Positions 34,751-44,038 are shown, numbered from the stretch's first letter. The stretch is 64,000 nt of DNA from CBDBJR01 sp965206445 (GCA_965206445.1 CBDBJR010000002.1:1860001-1924000), one strand, 5' to 3'. Numbers and translations: made by a program. The notes: a model not told the origin generated them from the sequence alone.

Positions 34751-35971
34751 CTACTTTCTGCCACCGTGTTGGCGGATTACAGCGGCGGCTTCATAGGCGT
34801 CGTGTCTTAGCGCTACAGCTAACGGCGTATCCCCATCATTGGTCTTCGCATTCACCGCCGCGCCTCTTTCAATCAACAGGGTCGCGGTCGCTCGGGCGTT
34901 TTTCCAGGCCGCATAATGTAGCGGCGTAGCTCCATAATTGGCCTTCGCATTCATCGCCGCGCCTCTTTCAACCAACAGAGTCGCGGTCTCTACGGCGTTT
35001 TCACCGGCCGCATAATGTAGCGGCGTCCTCCCATCATCGTCCTTCGCATTCACCGCCGCGCCTCTTTCAAGCAGCAGGGTCGCGGTCGCTACAGCGTTGA
35101 ACCTGGCCGCATTATGTAGCGGCGTATCCCCATCATCGTCCTTCGCATTCACCGTCGCGCCTCTTTCAACCAACAGGGTCGCGGTCGCTACGACGTTTTT
35201 CCCGGCCGCATAATGTAGCGGCGTCTCCCCATCATCGTCCTTCGCGTTCACCGCCGCGCCTCTTTCAACCAACAGGGTCGCGGTCTCTACGGCGTTTTCC
35301 CAGGCCGCAATATGTAGCGGCGTCTTCCCAGCATTGTTCTTCGCATTCACCGTCGCGCCTCTTTCAACCAACAGGGTCGCGGTCTCTACGGCGTTTTTAA
35401 AGGCCGCAATATGTAGCGACGCATCCCCAGAATTGTTCTTCGCATTCACCGTCGCGCCTCTTTCAACCAACAGGGTCGCGATCTCTACGGCGTTTTTAAG
35501 GGCCGCATAATGTAGCGGCGTAACCCCATTATTGGCCTTCGCATTCACCGCCGCACCTCTTTCAACCAACAGGGTCGCGGTCGCTACGGCGTTGTTCCAG
35601 GTCGCAAAATGTAGCGGCGTCTCCCCATCCCTATTCCAGTCATCATAATCTTCCCCGAATCGGCGCAGGGTTGCCTTTAATTCATCCGTAAAGGGTTCCC
35701 CATCGGATTTTAATCTGGCATCTACTGTGGCACCGGATTCCAACAGGCGTTTCGCCAGAGATGAAAGGTCCAAAACAGCGGCATAGTGCAAATCAGTCCA
35801 GCCGTTGGCATCCTTTGCCGTCGGCGAAGGCGGGCGTCCGGCCCCTGCCTTAAACTGGGCGGTTTCATCGGCAAGCCGGTCGGCCCGGGCGGTTTGTATA
35901 CCACCGGGCAATAGCATCGGTGCAGCAAACGCCGCTATCAGTAAAGCCGCTATCCAATATTGTGTGCGCAT
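34751..35971 (-). CDS. Secreted ankyrin-repeat protein 2 (406 aa)
   Basis: Same architecture as protein 1: signal peptide from MRTQYW, divergent first unit, insert (DELKATLRRFGEDYDDW), eight ankyrin units and the cap. Several units carry GATVNAK instead of GAAVNAK, and one unit starts SGDASLHIAAFKN, losing the TPLH turn. AGGA ribosome site as in protein 1. Ends with HGGRK. Confidence 0.85.
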   Translation of the reverse strand: MRTQYWIAALLIAAFAAPMLLPGGIQTARADRLADETAQFKAGAGRPPSPTAKDANGWTDLHYAAVLDLSSLAKRLLESGATVDARLKSDGEPFTDELKATLRRFGEDYDDWNRDGETPLHFATWNNAVATATLLVERGAAVNAKANNGVTPLHYAALKNAVEIATLLVERGATVNAKNNSGDASLHIAAFKNAVETATLLVERGATVNAKNNAGKTPLHIAAWENAVETATLLVERGAAVNAKDDDGETPLHYAAGKNVVATATLLVERGATVNAKDDDGDTPLHNAARFNAVATATLLLERGAAVNAKDDDGRTPLHYAAGENAVETATLLVERGAAMNAKANYGATPLHYAAWKNARATATLLIERGAAVNAKTNDGDTPLAVALRHDAYEAAAVIRQHGGRK

Positions 35972-36388
35972 GTGCTTTTCCTGTGGGGTGAACAAAACAG
36001 TAAGTCAAAAATGGACGGGGCTTATGCCCGGTTGAAATAGTATATGCCATCAGGGCAGGTCAGTGTAGTAGATTTGCATGGCGCGGTGGACTCAACCCGA
36101 AGTGCAACCAGGGTTGACTGTCGCTCGGCGGGTCGCGTGGCGGGCTGTTATAGATGTGTGCCTGCCACCCCTCACCCAACCCTCTCCCACAGGGAGAGGG
36201 CTAAAGCCGACCAACGCCTTCGCACCGGGATAACCGGAAACCCCCTCTCCCTCTGGGAGAGGGCCGGGGTGAGGGCTACCGCACGGCCCAGTCACTGCCC
36301 TCGGGGACGCCGGCGTTGCAATACAAGCCCGACGGCACACCAGTCAGCGAACCCGTAACGGTTGCATTTACAGCAGGCGAAACGCGAC
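35972..36388. repeat. Type II ankyrin spacer (between genes 2 and 3)
   Basis: Differs from type I in its middle: about 36167-36276 holds two facing hairpin elements, CCCTCTCCCACAGGGAGAGGG and CCCTCTCCCTCTGGGAGAGG, which together make a large inverted structure of the kind seen in bacterial intergenic MITE/REP-like repeats. Confidence 0.75.
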
Positions 36389-38158
36389 CTACTCTGTGCT
36401 GCCGTGTTCGCGGAGCAAGGCGGCGGTTTCATCCTTGCCGAATCTTATGGCTACAGCTAACGGCGTCTCCTCATCATTGTCTTTCGCATTCACCTCCGCG
36501 CCTTTTTCAATCAACAGGGTGGCGGTCTCATGGGCGTTTTGCCATGCTGCATAATGTAGCGGCGTCCACCCCGCACTGTCCTTCACATTCACCTCCGCGC
36601 CTTTTTTAATCAACAGGATGGCGGTCTCGTGGGCGTCTTCCGATGCCGCAAAATGTAGTGGCGTCATCTCATCATCGTCGGTCTTCGCGTTCACCGCCGC
36701 ACCTTTTTCAAGCAGCAAGTCGGCGGTCGCGCGAGCATTTTGCCATGCCGCATAATGCAGCGGCGTCCTCTCACCATCGTCATTATCGGTCTTCGCATTC
36801 ACCGCTGCATTTTTTTCAAGCAGCAAGTCGGCGGTCGCGCGAGCATTTTGCCATGCCGCATAATGTAGTGGTGTCCTCTCACCATCGTCATCATCGCTCT
36901 TCGCATTCACCGTCGCACCTTTTTCAAGCAGCAGGGCAGCGACCTCACGGGCGTTTTCAAATGCCGCATAATGTAGCGGCGTCCATTCCTTATCGTCGGT
37001 CTTTGCATCCACCGCCGCGCCATTTTTAAGCAGCACGGCGGCAGTCTCGTAAGCATTTTGCCATGCCGCATAATGTAGCGGCGTCCTCTTACCATCGCCA
37101 TTATCGGTTCTCGCATCCACCGCCGCACCTTTTTCAAGCAGCAGGGCGGCAGTCTCGTGGGCATTTCGCCATGCCGCATAATGTAGCGGCGTCCATTTCC
37201 TATCGTCGGTCTCTGCATCCACCGCCGCGCCATTTTTAAGCAACAGGGCGGCGGTCTCGTGGGCATTTTGCCATGTCGCATAATGTAGCGGCGTCCTCTC
37301 ACCATCGTCATCATCGGTCTTCGCATTCACCGCCGCATCGTTTTCAAGCAGCAAGTCGGCGGTCTCGCGAGCATTTTGCCATGCCGCATAATGTAGTGGT
37401 GTCCTCTCACTATCGTCATCATCAGTCTTCGCATTCACCGCCGCACCTTTTTCAAGCAGCAGGGCAGCGACCTCACGGGCGTTTCCAAATGCCGCATGAT
37501 GCAGCGGCGTCCACCCATTATAGCTCTTCGCATTCACTGCCGCGCCTCTTTTAAGCAGCAGGGCGGCGGTATCTCGGGCGTTGTACCGTGCTGCAATATG
37601 TGACGGCGTCTGCCCATCGTTGTTGTTCGCATTCACCATCGCGCCTCTTTCAAGCAGTAGGGCGGCGGTATCTCGGGCGTTTCCACGTGCCGCATGATGT
37701 AGCGGTGTCCACTCATCATTGTCCTTCACATTCACCTCCGCGCCTTTTTTAAGCAGCAGGGCCGCGGTATCTCGGGCGTTTCCAAATGCCGCAATATGTA
37801 GTGGCATTTCCCCATACCTCTTCCAGCCGGCATAATCTTTCCCGAACTGGAACAGGATTGCCTTTAATTCATTCGTAAAGGGTGCGTCATCAGAGTTTAA
37901 TCTGGCATCTACTTTGGCGTCGGATTGCAATAGGTGTTCCGCCAGAGACGTAAAGTTTAAAGCGGCGGCGTAGTGCAAGTCAGTCCAACCGTTGGCATCC
38001 GTTTCCATCGGCGAAGGCGGGCGTCCGACCCCGGTCGTAAACCGGGCGGTTTCATCGGCGAGGCGGTCGGCCCGGGCGGTTTGTATCCCGCCAGGCAACA
38101 GCGCCGGTGCAGCCAACGCCGCTATCAGCAACGCTGCTATCCAATATTGTGTGCGCAT
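36389..38158 (-). CDS. Secreted ankyrin-repeat protein 3, longest and most divergent (589 aa)
   Basis: Start at the ATG at 38158 with the MRTQYW signal peptide. Thirteen units plus a cap (EETPLAVAIRFGKDETAALL) ending REHGSTE rather than HGGRK. Units follow TPLHYAAWQNARATADLLLEKGAAVNAKTDDDDGER, so several are lengthened by 2-3 acidic residues in the inter-unit loop. Consensus (LLLEKGA) is shared with the short protein at 58707, not with the other array members. Possibly an older member. Confidence 0.85.
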   Translation of the reverse strand: MRTQYWIAALLIAALAAPALLPGGIQTARADRLADETARFTTGVGRPPSPMETDANGWTDLHYAAALNFTSLAEHLLQSDAKVDARLNSDDAPFTNELKAILFQFGKDYAGWKRYGEMPLHIAAFGNARDTAALLLKKGAEVNVKDNDEWTPLHHAARGNARDTAALLLERGAMVNANNNDGQTPSHIAARYNARDTAALLLKRGAAVNAKSYNGWTPLHHAAFGNAREVAALLLEKGAAVNAKTDDDDSERTPLHYAAWQNARETADLLLENDAAVNAKTDDDDGERTPLHYATWQNAHETAALLLKNGAAVDAETDDRKWTPLHYAAWRNAHETAALLLEKGAAVDARTDNGDGKRTPLHYAAWQNAYETAAVLLKNGAAVDAKTDDKEWTPLHYAAFENAREVAALLLEKGATVNAKSDDDDGERTPLHYAAWQNARATADLLLEKNAAVNAKTDNDDGERTPLHYAAWQNARATADLLLEKGAAVNAKTDDDEMTPLHFAASEDAHETAILLIKKGAEVNVKDSAGWTPLHYAAWQNAHETATLLIEKGAEVNAKDNDEETPLAVAIRFGKDETAALLREHGSTE

Positions 38159-38571
38159 GCGTTTTTCCTGTGGATTGAACAAAACAGCAAGTGAAAAATG
38201 GGCGAGCTTGTGCCCCGCTTCAAATAGTACGTATCGTTAGTGTAAACCAGTCCAACCGTTGGCATCCTTTGTCGTTGGCGAAGGCCGATGTCCGACCCCC
38301 GTGCCGTAAATTGGGCGATTTCATCGGCGAGGCGGTCGGCTTTGGCGACTGTTTCGGTCAGCTCGGGCTTTGCTTCCAGCACGGTGTCATAGTCCGGCGA
38401 GTCGAGTGGGGAGATGTACAGGTAGCCGCCAGGTAATTGGATACTCGGGCAAGCATCATACGAATCCTGCACAAGCGCACAAGCCTCTTTTCCAACGGCA
38501 TCATTGGCGACGGTTGCCGACAACGGGACGAGTAAAATAACAGCGAGTAACAGAGAAAAAGGGAGTTTCAT
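38137..38571 (-). CDS. Secreted peptide fused to an out-of-frame ankyrin N-terminal relic
   Basis: 144 residues. Signal peptide MKLPFSLLLAVILLVPLS, then ACALVQDSYDACPSIQLPGG with paired Cys, to about residue 80. From KADRLADEIAQFTA on it repeats the start of the ankyrin proteins (ADRLADETAQF), then shifts frame and runs to a late stop overlapping the signal peptide of ankyrin protein 3. The native gene is therefore only the first part; the tail is decayed. Start overlaps the upstream stop (ATGA). Confidence 0.5.
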   Translation of the reverse strand: MKLPFSLLLAVILLVPLSATVANDAVGKEACALVQDSYDACPSIQLPGGYLYISPLDSPDYDTVLEAKPELTETVAKADRLADEIAQFTARGSDIGLRQRQRMPTVGLVYTNDTYYLKRGTSSPIFHLLFCSIHRKNACAHNIG

Positions 38572-38921
38572 TTTTTTACCCCCCTGAGGTGCTCCATTAT
38601 CGAATCCAGGTCAGACTCGGGCATCAACAAAATAGCACTAATATTACTATTATTACTAATATCACCAATATTGCTATTACTATTACTCTTATTAATATTG
38701 ATTGTTTGTATATCTTCGGATACTCGGGGTACCCCCTCCCTAAGGCTCTCTACTTGCTTCTTAAGCTCCTCCACTTGATCCGTAAGTTCACTTATGTGAT
38801 AGATTTTTTCTATCGAAAACCCTCCTATGAAAACCCCTCCCATCATAAGAAACAGCCCAGTTATGGCACCAACTATAAGCCGAGTGGTTACTTCCTCCCT
38901 GATTTTATGCCAGATAGTCAT
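38568..38921 (-). CDS. Small membrane protein with coiled coil
   Basis: 117 residues; GGGAGGT 7 bases before the ATG. One membrane helix (LIVGAITGLFLMMGGVFIGG) then a coiled coil (ISELTDQVEELKKQVESL), and an Asn/Ser/Ile-rich segment encoded by ATT/ATA/AAT repeats (NSNSNIGDISNNSN). Its stop overlaps the next start by 4 bp (ATGA), so the pair is translationally coupled. Family unknown. Confidence 0.6.
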   Translation of the reverse strand: MTIWHKIREEVTTRLIVGAITGLFLMMGGVFIGGFSIEKIYHISELTDQVEELKKQVESLREGVPRVSEDIQTININKSNSNSNIGDISNNSNISAILLMPESDLDSIMEHLRGVKK

Positions 38922-39453
38922 AATGGCTTACCTCCCATATTCTTGCATTTAGGATTACCGACTATCCCACCACAAAACCGCAGGACTGTCAATATCGTGT
39001 ATAAGTCGATGGATTCAACCCCGAAATGCAGCCAGTGGCACTATGCCGGATAATGCTTGATTTAGCGTTTTCATGCCAGGATATTTTCGTGGTCGGTTAT
39101 TGAGTTGGTGGACTGCCCGGGCCAATTGCGAGGTGGTGACGGTGGCAAAGTCGCAACTCTTTGGAAAATACTGCCGTACTCAGTCCGTTGGTATTCTCAT
39201 CAGGTACCGCGTCGAAAAGCATCGGCGCGTCGAAAAGTGCCCCGCAGGATTTTTTGCAGCGCAACTTCGTTTTCATTTTGCATTCCTCTTGCAGTCGTTG
39301 TCGCGCATTGAAATACGTGATGGAATTATAATGTCTTGTCAAGTAAAAAACATGTAATTTTTACTATTTTATTTTTTGCTTTGAAATTCAATTATTTAGC
39401 AGGATTTTTTTAATTCGATTTACACTCATTCGCCGGCTTTCGGGGAGATTGAG
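38922..39453. other. Repeat-filled gap: dispersed repeat plus R1 copy 3 (promoter side)
   Basis: Contains the second copy of the dispersed repeat seen at 3193 (about 39012-39134), then a degraded R1. A minus-strand ORF starting MKTKLRCKKSCGAL at about 39276 shares the R1 ribosome site but encodes only a short, meaningless tail. I see no intact gene. Confidence 0.6.
39325..39342 (-). promoter_or_regulatory. R1 promoter, copy 3, disrupted
   Basis: TTGACA (39337-39342) is followed by TATAAT (39325-39330) after only 6 bp; the other three copies have 17 bp to TTTACA. An internal deletion destroyed the spacing, matching the loss of a real gene downstream. Confidence 0.7.
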
Positions 39454-39807
39454 ATGCTGTTTTTGTTCATTCTGGTTTGTGTCTACTCCGGTTTTGGCTG
39501 GCTTTTTAGTCGGGTTGGGTACAATCGTGCTTTTCCATTGATTGGTGGGAATCAGGAATCAGGAATGGTTAGGGGCAGACCGAGGTCGGGGTCAGGTTTG
39601 ACGGGGATATGGGCGATTGGCTACGCACGGACATGCCCTGAATGGGTTGTCGGTGAAAACTCCGGATGCGGTATCCGGGATAATGAGTTTGCATGGTGTT
39701 TCTGTTGGGGAATGCCAACTGTTTCTGAGTCTACGCCCCGCCTCGCCCGCCCGCTCCCCAAACACAACCCACGTCAGCGTAGTGGGGCATTCGTGCGGGG
39801 GAGGTGA
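39454..39807 (+). CDS. Small membrane peptide in R1, copy 3 (frame-extended)
   Basis: Same first 35 residues as copies 1 and 2. A 7-bp duplication (AATCAGG) then shifts the frame and extends it to 117 residues of Arg/Gly/Pro-rich sequence with no sign of a domain. Only the N-terminal membrane part is likely meaningful. Confidence 0.25.
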   Translation: MLFLFILVCVYSGFGWLFSRVGYNRAFPLIGGNQESGMVRGRPRSGSGLTGIWAIGYARTCPEWVVGENSGCGIRDNEFAWCFCWGMPTVSESTPRLARPLPKHNPRQRSGAFVRGR

Positions 39808-40043
39808 TTTATCCGGGTTACCCGGGCTGTGTCTGCCCCGACATCGTAAACAGCGCCCGCACGGATTTGCAAACAGTGGGTGGTATCGGGCGCACACACG
39901 ATACCTCACCGCGCAGGGACCGAGCGTTCGTATCTATCGTGCCTCTCGCCACACCCTCGGGGCACCAGCATTGAAATACAAGCCCGACGACACGCCAGTC
40001 AGCGGATACCGGACGGTCGGATTTGCGGCGGGCTAAGATCGAC
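39808..40043. repeat. Type I ankyrin spacer (downstream of gene 4)
   Basis: Standard spacer block leading from the R1 copy 3 peptide ORF into the 3' end of ankyrin gene 4. Confidence 0.7.
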
Positions 40044-41165
40044 CTACTTTCTGCCACCGTGTTGGCGGATTACAGCGGCGGCTTCATCGGCGTCGTATTC
40101 CAGCGCTATAGCTAACGGCGTCTCCCCACTATTGAGCTTTGCATTCACCGCCGCGCCTCTTTCAAGCAGCAGAGCCGCGGTATCGCCGGCGTTTTTCCAG
40201 GCCGCAACATGTAGCGGCGTCAACCCATCATTGGCCTTCGTATTCACCGCCGCGCCTCTTTCAAACAACAGAGTCGCGGTCGCTGCGTCGTTGTTCCAGG
40301 CCGCATAATGTAGCGACGTCCACCCACTACTGGTCTTCGCATTCACCGCCGCACCTCTTTCAAACAACAGGGTCGCGGTCGCTACGGCGTTGCTATAGGC
40401 CGCAATATGTAGCGGCGTCCTCCCATCATTGGTTTTCGCATTCACCGCCGCACCTCTTTCAAACAACAGGGTCGCGGTCTCTACGGCGTTTTTATAGGCC
40501 GCAGAATGTAGCGGCGTACTCCCACCATTCCTCTTCGCATTCACCGCCGCGCCTCTCTCAACCAACAGGGTCGCGGTCTCTACGGCGTTGCCCCTGGCCG
40601 CAAAATGTAGCGGCGTTTCCCCGTTATTGTCCTTCGCATTCACCGCCGCGCCTCTTTCAAGCAACAGGGTCGCGGTCTCTACGGCGTTGTTAAAGGCCGC
40701 AGAATGTAGCGGCGTCTCCCCATTATTGATCTTCGCATTCACCGCCGCACCTCTTTCAACCAACAGGGTCGCGGTCGCTACGGCGTTGTTCCTGGCCGCA
40801 AAATGTAGCGGCGTCTCCCCATCCCTATTCCAGTCATCATAATCTTTCCCGAATCGGCGCAGGGTTGCCTTTAATTCATCCGTAAAGGGCTCACTATCGG
40901 ATTTTAACCTGGCATCTACTTTCGCCCCGGATTGCAACAGGCGTTTCGCCAGAGATGAAAGGTCCAAAACAGCGACATAGTGTAAGTCAGTCCAGCCGTT
41001 GGCATCCTTTGCCGTCGGCGAAGGCGGGCGTCCGACCTCGGTCGTAAACCGGGCGGTTTCATCGGCGAGGCGGTCGGCCCGGGCGGTTTGTATACCGCCG
41101 GGTAACAGCATCGGTGCAGCCAACGCCGCTATCAGTAAAGCCACTATCCAATATTGTGTGCGCAT
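40044..41165 (-). CDS. Secreted ankyrin-repeat protein 4 (373 aa)
   Basis: Start at the ATG at 41165; the ribosome site is AGGAAAACAC (one T fewer in the T run than siblings). Signal peptide, divergent first unit, insert, seven units and cap (TPLAIALEYDADEAAAVI). Four consecutive units read ATLLFERGAAVNAK, where others have LLVERGA, showing local spread of a variant unit. One unit (SGWTSLHYAAWNNDAATA) has lost TPLH. Confidence 0.85.
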   Translation of the reverse strand: MRTQYWIVALLIAALAAPMLLPGGIQTARADRLADETARFTTEVGRPPSPTAKDANGWTDLHYVAVLDLSSLAKRLLQSGAKVDARLKSDSEPFTDELKATLRRFGKDYDDWNRDGETPLHFAARNNAVATATLLVERGAAVNAKINNGETPLHSAAFNNAVETATLLLERGAAVNAKDNNGETPLHFAARGNAVETATLLVERGAAVNAKRNGGSTPLHSAAYKNAVETATLLFERGAAVNAKTNDGRTPLHIAAYSNAVATATLLFERGAAVNAKTSSGWTSLHYAAWNNDAATATLLFERGAAVNTKANDGLTPLHVAAWKNAGDTAALLLERGAAVNAKLNSGETPLAIALEYDADEAAAVIRQHGGRK

Positions 41166-41459
41166 GTGTTTTCCTGTGGGGTGAACAAAACAGCAAGTGA
41201 AAAATGGACGGGGCTTATGCCCGGTTGAAATAGTATATGCCATCAGGGCAGGTCAGTATAGTGGACTTGCATGACGCTCCTGTTGGGGAATGCCAGCTGT
41301 TTCTGAGTTTACGCCCCGCCCCGCCACCCCCCAAAACACAACCCACGTCAGCGTGGGGGGACGTTCGTGCAAGGGAGGTGATTTATCCGGGTTACCCGGG
41401 ATGTGCCTGCCCCGACATCGTAAACAGCGACCGCACGGATTTGCAAACAGTGGATCGAA
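41166..41459. repeat. Type I ankyrin spacer, cut short
   Basis: Follows the usual spacer to ATTTGCAAACAGTGG and then breaks off into unrelated sequence that contains a MITE-like element. Confidence 0.75.
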
Positions 41460-41481
41460 GCATCTTGATTTTCCCATCAAT

Positions 41482-41713
41482 GCTGACTTTCAGTCCAAAG
41501 TACAACCATCGGATAATTGTTTTTTCTGCGAAGCCGTCATTCCCGCGCAAGCGGGAATCCAGTCTAAAAAACAATGCGAAGTGGCCTGATACGCCGAAAC
41601 AGGGGGCGCGACTGTGAAATGGCCAGACGGATTTTTACTTGCTGCGGTATGCGTTTAGCTGGATTCCCGCTTGCGCGGGAATGACGGGGTTGCGCTTCGG
41701 ACTGGAAGTCAGC
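41482..41713. mobile_element. Candidate MITE with nested inverted repeats
   Basis: Outer inverted repeats GCTGACTTTCAGTCCAAAG (41482-41500) and its near complement (41695-41713; 16 of 19). Inner perfect 29-bp inverted repeat at 41534-41562 and 41659-41687 built on ATTCCCGCGCAAGCGGGAAT, similar in form to the dRS3-type ATTCCC-N8-GGGAAT repeats of Neisseria. No ORF is convincing inside. Confidence 0.65.
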
Positions 41714-41868
41714 CCTTTTCAGGGGAGTAAAACCGGGACAATTAAAATCACGGCTCAAACTGCTGTTGGAAACACCGCATCTGCAATGGCTTTATCGATC
41801 TGGCTATTGGTCAGAGATTATTTCAGCAGAATGGAATTGTGGGGGCACGGTGCGTTGTGCCCGTGTAT

Positions 41869-42129
41869 TCAATCAAAAAAACATTCCACGACAATGGTAT
41901 ATAGCTTTGTTTCCCCATCCGTATGCTCGGCATTGCAACTTTTGTGGGGTGCGTCAATGACAGGAGGCGCGTCGTCATCGTCAAAAATCCGCAGCTTGAT
42001 CTCGTGATGACTATCTTCATGGCGAATAGCGGTCTTGCTATATTTCCCCTTATCAATAGCAGCAGCCAGCTGAGCTTTGGCTTCAGTTTCATTAGTGGCT
42101 ACTATAATTTTGATTTCAGATCTACACAT
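41869..42129 (-). CDS. Small hypothetical protein
   Basis: 86 residues; AGGAG 8 bases before the ATG. Begins MCRSEIKIIVATNETEAKAQ, with a mixed alpha/beta pattern and no signal peptide; ends VVECFFD. Family unknown. Last of three co-directional genes after the large lipoprotein. Confidence 0.5.
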   Translation of the reverse strand: MCRSEIKIIVATNETEAKAQLAAAIDKGKYSKTAIRHEDSHHEIKLRIFDDDDAPPVIDAPHKSCNAEHTDGETKLYTIVVECFFD

Positions 42130-42184
42130 AGTTGTTCTCCTAAGATTTTCAGGCCACCGACAACGGCGGCACCGTTGTTAAAAG

Positions 42185-42460
42185 TTATTCTTGTTCCCGC
42201 AGTTTGTCCAACTCGATGCTATCTATGTCCGCCCGGCCGATTTGCATAGAAAAATCACCTTTGTCTTTGTTTGCGATGGCTAGACGAATCAGTTTCATGG
42301 AGTGGGCGAGAACATGGACTTCTGCTTTTTTAATGAGGTTGTCAAAACACCCTACAGCGTCTTCTTTCTCCAGCTCAATTTTTTTCCATAGATCGTTGAT
42401 TTGGTTGTTATACCGCGCCATCAGAGCCGTGTTGCGCTTATTAATTTGGGCTTCAGACAT
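42185..42460 (-). CDS. Stand-alone duplicate of the lipoprotein C-terminal domain
   Basis: 91 residues almost matching the last 85 or so of the lipoprotein encoded just upstream: INDLWKKIELEKEDAV, KKAEVHVLAHSMKLIRLAI, IGRADIDSIELDKLREQE. The upstream flank is also duplicated (GTTGTTAAAAGTTATTCTTG at both 3' ends), so about 330 bp were copied in tandem. No signal peptide, so the product would stay in the cytoplasm. The ribosome site is weaker (GAGAGAAC). Confidence 0.55.
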   Translation of the reverse strand: MSEAQINKRNTALMARYNNQINDLWKKIELEKEDAVGCFDNLIKKAEVHVLAHSMKLIRLAIANKDKGDFSMQIGRADIDSIELDKLREQE

Positions 42461-42514
42461 ATTGTTCTCTCGGGATTTTCAGGTCGCCGACAACAGTGGC
42501 ACCGTTGTTAAAAG

Positions 42515-43960
42515 TTATTCTTGTTCCAGCAGTTTGTCCAAATCAGTGCTATGTATGTCCGCCCGACCGATTTGTATAGAAAAATCATCTTTGTCTTTGT
42601 TTGCAATGGCCAGACGAATCAGTTTCATGGAGCGGGCGAGAACATGGACTTCTGCTTTTTTAATGAGGTTGTTAAAACGCTCTACAGCTCCTTCTTTCTC
42701 CGGATCAATTTTTTTCCATAGCTTGTTGATTTTGCGATCATACACCTTCAGAAGAGATTCGGTGCGCTTCTCAATTGCGATGCGCTCATAGATCATAGTA
42801 GCTTGTAGTACTTTTTCTTCTTCGATTTTCGTTTCCGCTTTTTCGGTTTTCACTTCCGCTGTGGCGATCATTAGTTTCAAACAATTATCTAGAAACTTTT
42901 CTTCCGCGGCTGTAATTTCTTTCGATATAAGTTTTGAAAGGCTACGAAACAGCACCACACAGGTCATTTGCACCTCATCAAAGCCGTCGATATTTTTAAC
43001 AATTTCCAATACTTTATCGGCAATATAATCTGGAGCAGCATCTTGGTTGATTCCGCCAGTGCCGCCGAGCCGGCCCTCACTATGAGTCGCTAGTGTTACG
43101 GTGACCTGCTCCATGGTATTTTGAAGAAAGTCATAATGCGCTTTGGCTTGATCGACTTGTTGTTGCAGGTCTTCGGCTTCTTTGCAAAGCGTCAGCTTGT
43201 TCTTTTTATCTTCGTCGGTTGTGTTTCCGTCGGTTGTGTTTCCGTCCAACCCACTGCAAGCTCCCACGGGCTTGCTGTCATCTGCTTCTTTCTTTTTGGC
43301 GTTGGCTTTGACTTGCAGGTTAGCGTAGTCTTTCCGCGCTTCTTGCAAGGCGGTCATAGCTTCCGGAGATAGACCACCTGATACGGCGGAAGACATGGCG
43401 GAAGATGCGGTGGTGAGTGCCGTGGACGCGGCTTTTTGCACCCCTGTCAGTTGTTCGATAGCGAGCACTGCTGCCATGACCCTCTGGTCTCTGGCGGCTT
43501 GTACGATAAATTCGTTCTCTGAGATGGCGCCACTCATATAACGTTCGCAGGTTCTATACATCGACTCCCGCAAAATATTAATGGTTTGCGTGCGTTCGAT
43601 AGTGGCGGCATTTTCGCTCAAGGAAGCACTCAGGCCGACTGATACTGCGCCACCCTTGGCGGGGCTCGCGTTGGCAGCAAGGCTAGCGGCAATAGCGGAA
43701 AATACATCGGGAGGCGGTTCGCTGCATATTCTCAGCACACTGTTCATGCCGTCTTCTGATTTGACAACGTTGGTGATAACTCCACGTTGCTTGGCGCCTA
43801 CAAATATGACTTTGCCGCCGGATTCGAGCGAGTCGGTATTGTGAATGGGAATAGCACGGCAGCCGGTAATTAAAATTAAGGCACAGACTACGCACGTCAA
43901 TTTAATCATGTTCATTTGATTAAGAAGTGGGGTATTTTTGACGCGTGAGTTCGTTTTCAT
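42515..43960 (-). CDS. Large putative lipoprotein (R1-associated gene 4)
   Basis: 481 residues. Leader MKTNSRVKN ... KLTCVVCALILITGC gives a lipobox with Cys34. Recognisable conserved stretch: CSEPPPDVFSAIAASLAA, then ERTQTINILRESMYRTCERY and QAARDQRVMAAVLAIEQLTG, a pattern I have seen in uncharacterised proteobacterial lipoproteins. The middle is coiled-coil-like (EARKDYANLQVKANAKKKEA) with a duplicated DGNTTD. The C-terminal 90 residues are copied by the next gene. Driven by the R1 promoter. Function unknown. Confidence 0.65.
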   Translation of the reverse strand: MKTNSRVKNTPLLNQMNMIKLTCVVCALILITGCRAIPIHNTDSLESGGKVIFVGAKQRGVITNVVKSEDGMNSVLRICSEPPPDVFSAIAASLAANASPAKGGAVSVGLSASLSENAATIERTQTINILRESMYRTCERYMSGAISENEFIVQAARDQRVMAAVLAIEQLTGVQKAASTALTTASSAMSSAVSGGLSPEAMTALQEARKDYANLQVKANAKKKEADDSKPVGACSGLDGNTTDGNTTDEDKKNKLTLCKEAEDLQQQVDQAKAHYDFLQNTMEQVTVTLATHSEGRLGGTGGINQDAAPDYIADKVLEIVKNIDGFDEVQMTCVVLFRSLSKLISKEITAAEEKFLDNCLKLMIATAEVKTEKAETKIEEEKVLQATMIYERIAIEKRTESLLKVYDRKINKLWKKIDPEKEGAVERFNNLIKKAEVHVLARSMKLIRLAIANKDKDDFSIQIGRADIHSTDLDKLLEQE

Positions 43961-44009
43961 TTTGCATTCCTCTGTAGTCGTTGTCGTGCATTAAAATGCG
44001 TGGTGGCAT

Positions 44010-44038
44010 TGTAAACCGGGCTTTCAGTGTCTTGTCAA
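44010..44038 (-). promoter_or_regulatory. R1 promoter, copy 4
   Basis: TTGACA (44033-44038), 17 bp, TTTACA (44010-44015) on the minus strand, upstream of the large lipoprotein gene. Confidence 0.7.
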
